Source: Amycolatopsis sp. NBC_01480 (lineage in GTDB: Bacteria; Actinomycetota; Actinomycetes; Mycobacteriales; Pseudonocardiaceae). From it: DNA of 64,000 nucleotides. Where the stretch lies: positions 3,472,001 to 3,536,000 of the forward strand of contig NZ_CP109442.1 of assembly GCF_036227205.1 (NCBI RefSeq). The letters are read 5' to 3'. The position numbers and the translations under genes are program-made. Position 1 is the stretch's first letter, and each line of letters opens with the position of its first letter. Below are positions 57,650 through 64,000 of this stretch, piece by piece. The notes beneath the pieces were generated by a model. That model was not told where the DNA came from. It ran no database searches and worked only from the letters and a program-made list of their open reading frames with translations.

Positions 57650-58627
57650 TCAGGACTTGGCTGCCAGCAGCACTTTCCCGAACACGGTGCCCTCCTCGAG
57701 CATCCGGTGCGCGGACGCGGCCTCGGCCATCGGCACGACCTGGCCGACGATCGGCCCCACCGAGCCCTGCTCGACCAGCGGCCACAGCCGCTCGCGGACG
57801 TCGGCGACGATCGCGGCCTTCTGGTCCAGCGGCCGCGCGCGCAGGCCGGCGCCGAACACGCTGGCGCGCTTGCCCATCAGCTTGCCGAGGTTCAGCTCGC
57901 CCTGGACGCCGCCCTGCATGCCGATCACGATCAGCCGGCCGTCCATGGCCAGGGTGTCGACGTTGCGTTCGAGGTACTTCGCGCCCATGTTGTCGAGGAT
58001 GACGTTCGCGCCGCCGGTCTCCTTCGCCAGCACCTCGACGAAGTCCTGCTCCTTGTAGTTGATGGTGATGTCGGCGCCGAGCTGGCGGCAGCGCTCCAGC
58101 CGCTCGGCCGAGCCCGCGGTCACCGCGACGGTGGCGCCCAGCGCCTTGCCGACCTGGATCGCGTGCGTGCCGATGCCGCCCGCGCCGCCGTGCACCAGCA
58201 GCACCTGGCCCTCGTGCAGGCCGGCGTGCATCACGACGTTCGCCCAGACGGTGCAGGCGACCTCGGGCAGCCCGGCCGCGGCGAGCGTCTCCACCTCGGC
58301 CGGGACCGGGAGGACCTGGCCGGCCGGGACGGCGACCTTCTCCGCGTAGCCGCCGCCCGCGAGCAGCGCGCAGACCTCGTCGCCGACGTTCCAGCACTCG
58401 ACGCCCTCGCCGAGTTCGGCGATCACGCCGGAGCATTCGAGGCCGAGCACCTCGCTCGCGCCGCGCGGCGGCGGGTAGAAGCCTTGGCGCTGCAGGAGAT
58501 CGGCGCGGTTGACCGCGCTCGCGGCGACGTCGATGAGGACTTCCCCCGGTCCGGGCCGGGGGTCGGGGACCTCGGTCCATTCGAGTACGTCGGGCCCACC
58601 TGGCTCACGGATCGTGATCGCGTACAT
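57650..58627 (-). CDS. NADPH:quinone oxidoreductase (zinc-less MDR family, Rv3777-like)
   Basis: A 325-residue medium-chain reductase. The N-terminal catalytic domain has 'EVLIDVAASAVNRADLLQRQ', and the Rossmann domain starts 'VLLVHGGAGGIGTHAIQVGKA'. No catalytic or structural zinc cysteines are seen, as in quinone oxidoreductase/PIG3-type enzymes. ATG 58627 has TACAGT seven bases upstream on this strand (leaderless type). Its mycobacterial counterpart also lies next to the Rv3778c gene, here separated by the IS element. Confidence 0.9.
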   Translation of the reverse strand: MYAITIREPGGPDVLEWTEVPDPRPGPGEVLIDVAASAVNRADLLQRQGFYPPPRGASEVLGLECSGVIAELGEGVECWNVGDEVCALLAGGGYAEKVAVPAGQVLPVPAEVETLAAAGLPEVACTVWANVVMHAGLHEGQVLLVHGGAGGIGTHAIQVGKALGATVAVTAGSAERLERCRQLGADITINYKEQDFVEVLAKETGGANVILDNMGAKYLERNVDTLAMDGRLIVIGMQGGVQGELNLGKLMGKRASVFGAGLRARPLDQKAAIVADVRERLWPLVEQGSVGPIVGQVVPMAEAASAHRMLEEGTVFGKVLLAAKS

Positions 58628-58710
58628 GGCGCCGACTGTATCCCCCGGGCCAGGCCGTCCGCCGAATGCCGCATTGACGGAACGGACATGGCGAACAAAG
58701 GTGAGCAACC

Positions 58711-60216
58711 ATGCTATTGACCCGAAAGAGACTCATTCCGCCGGTGGTGCTGGCCGCGTGCGTGACCCTCGCGCTCGGCGCGGCCCCCGCCACGGCGGCC
58801 AACGGCGACGACCTCGCGCTCGCGAAGCAGCTGACCAAGAAGGTCGGGCTGGACGGGGTGAACCGGCACCTCATCGCGTTGCAGCGGTTCGCCGACACCA
58901 ACGGCGGCACGTGCGCGGCGAGCACGGAGGGGCACAAGAAGTCCGCGGAGTACATCGCGGGCAAGCTGGAAGCCGCGGGTTACACCGTCACGCGGCAGCA
59001 GTTTCCGTTCACCTACAACGAAACCCTGGCGGAGAAGCTCGTCGTGGCCGGCGCCGGCGTGCCCGTGACCGCGATGGAGTACAGCCCGTCGACGCCGGTC
59101 GGCGGCGTCACGGCGACGCTCGCGGTGATCCCGGCCGACGCCACCCCGGGCTGCGAGGCCGCCGACTACGGCGACGTCACCGGCAAGATCGCCTTGGTGT
59201 CACGCGGTTCCTGCCCGTTCGCGCAGAAGCAGCAGGCGGCCGCCGGCGCGGGCGCGATCGGCGTGATCGTCGCCAACAACGAGCCCGGCCCGCTCAACGG
59301 CACCCTCGGCGACCCGGCCGGCGCGCGCATCCCGACCGGCGGCGTCTCGCACACCGACGGCCAGGCGCTGGCGGCGAAGGACGGCGCGAGCGTGACGCTG
59401 GAGCTGCGGACCTTCCAGGAGGCGCGCACCAGCTACAACGTGATCGCCGAGACGAAGACCGGGCGCAAGGACAACGTCGTGATGCTCGGCTCGCACCTCG
59501 ACAGCGTCCCGGCCGGCCCGGGCATCAACGACAACGGCACGGGCTCCGCGGCCCTGCTGGAGACCGCGTTGCAGCTGGGCGGAAAGCCGAAGGTGAACAA
59601 CGCGGTGCGCTTCGGGTTCTGGAGCGCCGAGGAGTTCGGCCTGGTGGGCTCGACGTACTACGTGTACTCGCTGAGCTTCGAGCAGCAGCTGGACATCGCG
59701 CTGTACCTGAACTTCGACATGATCGGCTCGCCCAACGCCGGCTACTTCGCCTACGACGGCGACAACTCGGACGGCGTCGGCTCCGGTCCCGGCCCGTACG
59801 GCTCGGGCCAGATCGAAAAGACCTTCGTCGACTACCTGGCCTCGCGCGGCGTTTCGGCGGAGGGCACGGACTTCACCGGCCGCTCGGACTACGGCGAGTT
59901 CATCGCCGTCGGCATCCCGGCGGGCGGCCTGGACACCGGCGCGGAGGTGCTGAAGACCCCGGCGCAGGCCGCGAAGTGGGGCGGTACGGCGGGCCTCGCG
60001 TTCGATCCCTGTTACCACCAGGCGTGCGACAACCTGGGCAACATCGACCGTGTCGCCCTGGAACGCAACTCCGACGGTGTGGCCTGGGCTGTCGGCGTCT
60101 ACGCGACCAGCACGGAGAGCGTGAACGGCGTCGCCTCGGGGAAGGCCGGGAAGGCGAAGAAGCAGCGGTCGCTGACGGGGCACAGGGCTGCGGCGGGTGA
60201 CGCGCTGGCCTCGTAA
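58711..60216 (+). CDS. Secreted M28 zinc aminopeptidase with PA domain
   Basis: A 501-residue exported peptidase similar to Streptomyces griseus aminopeptidase. It has a basic start 'MLLTRKRL', a hydrophobic core and an Ala-x-Ala cleavage region at residues 28-31, an inserted protease-associated domain (about 130-230, 'SRGSCPFAQKQQAAAGAGA'), then the M28 metal ligands: His/Asp in 'GSHLDSVPAGPGINDNG', Glu-Glu in 'WSAEEFGLVG', Asp in 'LNFDMIGSPN' and His in 'CYHQACDN'. AAAGGTGAG precedes the ATG. It releases N-terminal hydrophobic residues extracellularly. It converges on another metallopeptidase gene across repeat B3. Confidence 0.92.
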   Translation: MLLTRKRLIPPVVLAACVTLALGAAPATAANGDDLALAKQLTKKVGLDGVNRHLIALQRFADTNGGTCAASTEGHKKSAEYIAGKLEAAGYTVTRQQFPFTYNETLAEKLVVAGAGVPVTAMEYSPSTPVGGVTATLAVIPADATPGCEAADYGDVTGKIALVSRGSCPFAQKQQAAAGAGAIGVIVANNEPGPLNGTLGDPAGARIPTGGVSHTDGQALAAKDGASVTLELRTFQEARTSYNVIAETKTGRKDNVVMLGSHLDSVPAGPGINDNGTGSAALLETALQLGGKPKVNNAVRFGFWSAEEFGLVGSTYYVYSLSFEQQLDIALYLNFDMIGSPNAGYFAYDGDNSDGVGSGPGPYGSGQIEKTFVDYLASRGVSAEGTDFTGRSDYGEFIAVGIPAGGLDTGAEVLKTPAQAAKWGGTAGLAFDPCYHQACDNLGNIDRVALERNSDGVAWAVGVYATSTESVNGVASGKAGKAKKQRSLTGHRAAAGDALAS

Positions 60217-60233
60217 CCCCGCCTTCGCCTGAA

Positions 60234-60341
60234 GCGCCCCCATGTGGCGTTCGGTGCGCCAGCCCTGCCCCACCACCGCCCTCAACGGAGGCGCTCTGCG
60301 CCCAGGCCTGATTCCACGCAACCAACGCCACATTGGGGCGC
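60234..60341. terminator. CCCCAATGTGGCGTT-family palindrome, copy B3 (long form)
   Basis: Outer arms GCGCCCC(C)ATGTGGCGTT and AACGCCACATTGGGGCGC pair with one mismatch. The 70-base interior is a diverged copy of the 83-bp unit at 43216 (shared segments CCAGCCCTGCCCCACC and CTCAACGGAGGCGCTC). It lies between convergent peptidase genes, 13 bases from the right-hand stop. Confidence 0.75.
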
Positions 60342-60354
60342 TCTGGGCGGCGGG

Positions 60355-61287
60355 TCAGCCGAGGTTGTTGGTCCCGAAGGTGTCGCAGCGGGCGGGCTGG
60401 CCGGTCTGGAACCCGGTGGTGAACCACTTCTCCCGCTGGGCGGAGGTGCCGTGGGTGAAGCTGGACGGGTCGGCCTGCCCGCTGCCGAGCTTGGTTTGGA
60501 TGTAGTCGTCGCCGATCCGGGACGCGGTGTCCAGCGCGCGGGAGATGTCGTCCTGCGTGATGTCCTGGACCAGCGGTTGCCCGCTTTCGGTCGGGGTCGT
60601 CGAGGCGTGGTTGGCCCAGACGCCGGCGTAGCAGTCGGCCTGCAGCTCGAGCCGGACCGAGCCGGACTTCGGGCCGGTGCCGGTGCCCTGCTTCGAGGTG
60701 CCGTTGAGGTTCTGCACGTGGTGGCCGTACTCGTGCGCGAGCACGTACGACTCGGTGAACAGCCCGCCCTGCGCGCCGAAGCGGGTCTTCAGCTCGTTGA
60801 AGAAGGACAGGTCGATGTAGACGTCGGAGTCGGCGGGGCAGTAGAACGGCCCGGTGTCCGAGGTCGCGCTGCCGCAGCCGGTGCGGACGCCACCGCTGAA
60901 GAAGCGGGTCGGCGCCTTCTTGTAGGTCCGGCCGGAGCGGGCGAACTCCTGCGCCCAGTAGTCCTGCACGGAGTTGACCACGGCGACGATCGCGCAGTCG
61001 TGGTCGCGGTTGGCGTCCGCGCCGGTGTGGCACTTCTGCGCCAGTGTGGTGCTGTCCACCTGCTGCCCGGAGCCGAGGTTGCTCAGGCCCAGCCCGCTTG
61101 ACGCGGTGCTCGGGCCGAGGCTCACCCCGCCGAACTGCGACATCAGGAAGTAGATGACCAGGCCGACCAGGCCGAGCCCGCCGCCGCCGATCGCGACGCG
61201 GCCGCCGATCCCGCCGCCACCGCCGCCGCTGCCCCGCATGTCCTGGACCTCGGAGGTGTCCAGCCCCGCGTTGTCGTCGAATCGCAC
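60355..61287 (-). CDS. Neutral zinc metallopeptidase (YpfJ family)
   Basis: A 310-residue single-pass membrane protein: a Gly-rich cytosolic start, one transmembrane helix (about residues 37-55), an extracytoplasmic linker, then the metallopeptidase domain with 'HEYGHHVQNL' (HExxH zincin motif) and the downstream 'LELQADCYAG' that supplies the third ligand region. 'FYCPADSDVYIDLSFF' and 'FTTGFQTGQPARCDTF' are typical of the family. GTG start. Physiological substrate unknown; probably cell-surface. Confidence 0.9.
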   Translation of the reverse strand: MRFDDNAGLDTSEVQDMRGSGGGGGGIGGRVAIGGGGLGLVGLVIYFLMSQFGGVSLGPSTASSGLGLSNLGSGQQVDSTTLAQKCHTGADANRDHDCAIVAVVNSVQDYWAQEFARSGRTYKKAPTRFFSGGVRTGCGSATSDTGPFYCPADSDVYIDLSFFNELKTRFGAQGGLFTESYVLAHEYGHHVQNLNGTSKQGTGTGPKSGSVRLELQADCYAGVWANHASTTPTESGQPLVQDITQDDISRALDTASRIGDDYIQTKLGSGQADPSSFTHGTSAQREKWFTTGFQTGQPARCDTFGTNNLG

Positions 61288-61826
61288 GGGGGGAGCGTAA
61301 CCGGCGGGGCCGACACAAGCCTGGGTGCGGCCCTTTGCGCTGCGGGCCGCACCCAGGTACTCACGAGATTTTTCTGTTTACCGGGCGGTTGGCCACCAGC
61401 CGGGCCGGCGTCCGGCGCTGCCTTCGCGGTGCCGAGGCCGCGAGGAGAAACAACGCCACTGGCGACGTCGGATGCGCGAGGAAGAAACCGGGCGCACCGT
61501 AGTAGCCCACTCCTGCTGTTCACCATCGCGACCGAACCGGAACGGTGCCGTGCCGGCCGCGGGATACAGCGGGCGGTCAACCGCGGAAATCACCTGCCAC
61601 GCCACCACCTGGCCTCTCCCGGGTGGGAAACCGGCTCCGGCGCGTCATCGGCGGCTCGCCTGGATACCTGATCAGCCCATCCGCTGCAAGCAGAATGCGC
61701 TTCTTCGGCGCGAGTCTCAACCGTTTCGTGATCCTCCTTCGGGGGATTCCGCCCCGGGCTTTTCACTGAACGCCGTAAAGGAGTGTGCGCCGAGCGTGTC
61801 CGGAAGCGGCCTTCTACCCTTCGTTC
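61288..61826. other. 539-bp stretch with no supported gene
   Basis: Between the divergent metallopeptidase and MarR genes there are only short overlapping frames without ribosome sites or recognisable domains. I see no palindromic element of the local families. TACCCT at 61815-61820 is the likely -10 of the MarR gene. The rest may hold an undetected small RNA or the metallopeptidase promoter. Confidence 0.45.
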
Positions 61827-62351
61827 ATGACCGACGACCAGGGCGTGCGCTGGCTGAACGGCGTCGAGCAGAACGCTTGGCAGGCTTACATCGTCGCGAC
61901 GCTCCGGCTGCGCCAGCGCCTGCACCGCGAGCTGACCGAGGGCCACGCGGTGTCACTCGCCGACTACGAGGTGTTCGTCTGCCTGAGCCTGGCGCCGGAC
62001 CGGCAGGCGCGGATGTCGGACCTGGCCGACCAGCTCGGGTCGACCAAGAGCCGGCTCTCGCACCAGATCAGCAAACTGGAGGCCGCCGGCCTGGTCCGCC
62101 GCACCCCGGACCCGGACGACAAGCGCGGGGTCCTGACCCAGCTCACGGACGCCGGCCAGACCCTCCTCGACGCGGCGGCCCCGACCCACGTCCGCGGCGC
62201 CCGGGAACACCTCATCGACCTGCTGACCCCTGAGGAGCAATCCGTGGTCGGCACGGTCTTCACCCGAGTCCTCGAACACCTGCACGACCCGGACAACGGC
62301 CGCGCTTCCCTTCCCGGCTCGCCTGGTGCCACCACGGGTCCGGATTGGTGA
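61827..62351 (+). CDS. MarR-family transcriptional regulator
   Basis: A 174-residue winged-helix regulator. The helix-turn-helix is 'RMSDLADQLGSTKSRLSHQISKLEAAGLV' (split: MSDLADQLGSTKSRLSHQI, then SKLEAAGLV), and the wing 'RRTPDPDDKRGVLTQLT' has the Asp-x-Arg signature of the family. Flanking helices form the dimer interface. ATG 61827 has TACCCT six bases upstream with no Shine-Dalgarno sequence. No divergent or co-directional target gene adjoins it, so it may regulate itself or distant genes. A Pro/Ser/Gly-rich tail of 20 residues follows the fold. Confidence 0.9.
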   Translation: MTDDQGVRWLNGVEQNAWQAYIVATLRLRQRLHRELTEGHAVSLADYEVFVCLSLAPDRQARMSDLADQLGSTKSRLSHQISKLEAAGLVRRTPDPDDKRGVLTQLTDAGQTLLDAAAPTHVRGAREHLIDLLTPEEQSVVGTVFTRVLEHLHDPDNGRASLPGSPGATTGPDW

Positions 62352-62442
62352 GCTGAGGGACGGGCCCGGCGCCTGCGCTCCGCGGCGCCCGCTCCAGGTG
62401 GACGCGACAGTGACCGGCTACTTTGCGCCGGCCACCGAAGTT

Positions 62443-62534
62443 TGGCGGTAGCGGCGGGATTCGAACCCGCGGAGGGCAGAACCCTCGCATGTTTTCAAGA
62501 CATGATCCTTCGGCCGCTCGGACACGCTACCGCC
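62443..62534 (-). tRNA. tRNA-Ser (anticodon UGA)
   Basis: A 92-nt cloverleaf on the minus strand. The acceptor stem GGCGGTA pairs with TACCGCC; anticodon arm CATGT-CTTGAAA-ACATG gives anticodon TGA; the long variable arm (GAGGG...CCCTC type) is the class II feature of serine tRNAs; the T arm carries GGTTCGAATCC. No CCA is encoded. It lies alone between the MarR gene and the Gln/Ala-rich gene. Confidence 0.95.
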
Positions 62535-62722
62535 TGCCAGGGTAGCCGATCCCCACTCACCGTCAGGCACGCGGCAAGCGCAGTCAGAGGCTCGAGCGCG
62601 GCAGTAGGTGTTCTTTCCGTCCACGAGGCGCCGGACCGCCGGCCTGGTCCACGAAGTGGCTGATCAGGTGGGCGAGCGCGTCCTGCTGTTGATGAGGTCG
62701 TCGAGCTTCACGGGGTATCGAC
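62535..62722. other. Upstream region of tRNA-Ser
   Basis: No coding sequence supported. It should carry the tRNA promoter, which is transcribed leftwards. Confidence 0.35.
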
Positions 62723-62761
62723 GGATGCTGCGCGCCAACCCTGGGTTGACGCGCAGCATCC
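62723..62761 (-). terminator. Strong hairpin 3' of the Gln/Ala-rich gene
   Basis: GGATGCTGCGCG(C)CAACCC and GGGTTG(A)CGCGCAGCATCC pair over 19 bases with one mismatch and a very tight loop. It begins 12 bases beyond the stop codon of the leftward gene at 62774. Confidence 0.8.
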
Positions 62762-62773
62762 GGTCGGTTCGGC

Positions 62774-64000
62774 TTATTCCTCTCCGCCGGTGATCAGGCC
62801 CATGAGCTCCTGGGGAGACACGTTCCTGGCCGAGGGAACCCCGTCCTCGATCATCGGTTCGGTGTCCTTCACCGGGGGCGCCGGAGCTTCCTCCTCCGGT
62901 GCCTTTGCCCCGGACCGCTCGCCTTCTTCGGACGCGCCTCGCCCGCGTTCCTCGGCTGGTGCCGGGGTTTCCTCCTCGGTCGCTTTCCCGGCGCCGGTTG
63001 CCGCCCGGGCACCCGGCCGGGCGAGGGCCGCGGCCTCCGCTTGCTGCTCCGCCTGCAGCCGGGCCGCCGATTCGGCCGCGGTCCGCTGCGCGGCGGCCGC
63101 GTTGTCCGCCTGGGTTTGGGCCTGCTGCGCGAGGGCCTGCTGCCGGCTCTCACTGGCGACTTCCTGCGCCTGCCGGGTCCGCTCCAGCTGCTGCGCCTGG
63201 GTGTTCTGCCGCTGCATCTCGGCGACGTTCGCCTGCTGCCGCTGCGTGCTCTCGGCCTGCGCGGTCTTCAGGCTGGCGGCCTGGGCGTTCAGATTCGCGT
63301 TTTCCTGCGCCGCCGCGGCCGCGTTCGCCTGCGCCGCGGCCTCTTCCTCAGCTGCCGACGGTTTGGCCTGCGGCTGCTGCGAAGGCTGCTGCTGCCCGGC
63401 CGATTCCGGCGCACGACCGTAGTTCTGCTGCCGCTGCTGCTGTTCCCGCAGCTGCTGCTGCTGTCGCAACTGGTCGACGCTGAGGCCCATCTGCCGGTCC
63501 GACAAGCCCAGCGACTTCGTGAGTTTGTCGGTGGCCACCCGGTTCGCCTTGGCGACGTCCGACGCCGACGGCTCCGGGGGCCGGCCGACCATCCGCAAGT
63601 AGCCGGCCTTGCCGAGTTCCGCGGCGCGCTGGGCCAGCAGACTGGCGCCGATCGCACCGATGACCGCCTTCGAGCTCACCTGACCGGGCACCTGCGGGTT
63701 CGGCGCCTCGGCCGGGACATTGGTGAACGCGCCGGGCTTGACGTCGTTCCCGACTGTCCCCAACGCGTTCGCAATGCCCTCGCCCCGGTTGGCGGCGACC
63801 TGGCGAAGCGTTTCACCGGCCCCGCCGGGCATGTTCGACTTCCCGTCGAATTCATCGGTGTTCTTGGTGTCCTGCGGACCCGAGAGCGGCCGGCCGGCAC
63901 CGCGGCCCCGATCATCGGACGGCAACGTCCAGCGGATTCGCTGCCGGGCCGGCCCGCCGTGCGGCCGAGGCGCGCGGCCGTGCGAGGAGTGCGCGCTGTT
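62774..64000 (-). CDS. Gln/Ala-rich coiled-coil protein, 5' end outside the window
   Basis: The frame is open to the window edge, so the protein is longer than the 383 residues counted from a possible TTG at 63925. The visible part has a short Gly/Arg-rich start, a folded-looking segment (about residues 30-150 with 'KAVIGAIGASLLAQRAAELG'), then some 160 residues dominated by Gln, Ala, Glu and Arg in heptads ('LRQQQQLREQQQRQQ') that predict a long coiled coil, and an acidic Pro/Glu/Ala tail ending 'SPQELMGLITGGEE'. No membrane helix is obvious in the visible part. Function not recognised; a structural or T7SS-related cytoplasmic protein is possible. Confidence 0.65.
   Translation of the reverse strand, partial: NSAHSSHGRAPRPHGGPARQRIRWTLPSDDRGRGAGRPLSGPQDTKNTDEFDGKSNMPGGAGETLRQVAANRGEGIANALGTVGNDVKPGAFTNVPAEAPNPQVPGQVSSKAVIGAIGASLLAQRAAELGKAGYLRMVGRPPEPSASDVAKANRVATDKLTKSLGLSDRQMGLSVDQLRQQQQLREQQQRQQNYGRAPESAGQQQPSQQPQAKPSAAEEEAAAQANAAAAAQENANLNAQAASLKTAQAESTQRQQANVAEMQRQNTQAQQLERTRQAQEVASESRQQALAQQAQTQADNAAAAQRTAAESAARLQAEQQAEAAALARPGARAATGAGKATEEETPAPAEERGRGASEEGERSGAKAPEEEAPAPPVKDTEPMIEDGVPSARNVSPQELMGLITGGEE

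Noticed and set aside
62443..62534. Integrative element attachment site at tRNA-Ser
   Set aside because: No integrase, no duplicated tRNA 3' end and no base-composition shift are visible nearby.

Overview
The window is high-GC actinobacterial chromosome. Gene content points to a mycolate-free but arabinogalactan-bearing member of the Pseudonocardiaceae, most likely Amycolatopsis or a close relative. The evidence is a galactan/DPA gene set laid out like Mycobacterium tuberculosis Rv3777-Rv3809, orphan type VII secretion (T7SS) accessory genes, a proteasome activator, many GTG starts and apparently leaderless genes. The genus is an inference; no rRNA is present.

Region 1 (1-14.4 kb) is a glycan/glycolipid locus. 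It holds an aminotransferase, a sugar epimerase, a GT4 glycosyltransferase and a hexapeptide acetyltransferase, then a SigE-type sigma factor with a membrane partner. Next come a GnnA/GnnB-like dehydrogenase-transaminase pair facing an LpxA-like acyltransferase, an acyl carrier protein, a ketoreductase, an adenylating ligase, a LuxE-like synthetase, a LuxC-like reductase and a flippase-like membrane protein. This looks like an N-acylated 3-amino-sugar pathway joined to fatty-acyl reduction, in an organism expected to lack lipid A. It is the best candidate here for an undescribed system.

Region 2 (14.4-27.3 kb) holds polytopic GT-C-like glycosyltransferases (two paralogous DUF6541-type, one AftB-like, one other), PlsC, a HAD phosphatase, a flavin monooxygenase, and the galactan/arabinan precursor genes glf, a PAP2 phosphatase and ubiA. 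Region 3 (27.4-34.3 kb) holds a low-complexity membrane protein, a coupled T7SS-associated operon (EspG, WXG/PPE-like, DUF3558 lipoprotein, small helical protein), an XRE regulator and another GT-C protein.

Region 4 (34.4-46.1 kb) is the arabinogalactan core: dprE2-dprE1 divergent from gtrA-glfT2, a second orphan T7SS group, then glfT1 and the Wzt/Wzm exporter. Region 5 (46.2-52.9 kb) is an apparently complete pseudaminic-type nonulosonic acid pathway (PseB, C, H, G, I and F equivalents) with a GT29-like glycosyltransferase.

Region 6 (52.9-64 kb) holds an epoxide hydrolase, Bpa, a class-V aminotransferase-like protein without the Schiff-base lysine, an IS66-family insertion sequence, a quinone oxidoreductase, an M28 aminopeptidase, a neutral zinc metallopeptidase, a MarR regulator, tRNA-Ser(UGA) and a Gln/Ala-rich coiled-coil protein cut by the window edge.

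Three families of intergenic palindromes recur immediately 3' of genes, mostly between convergent pairs. They probably act as terminators. One was split by the IS element, leaving an exact 8-bp target duplication.
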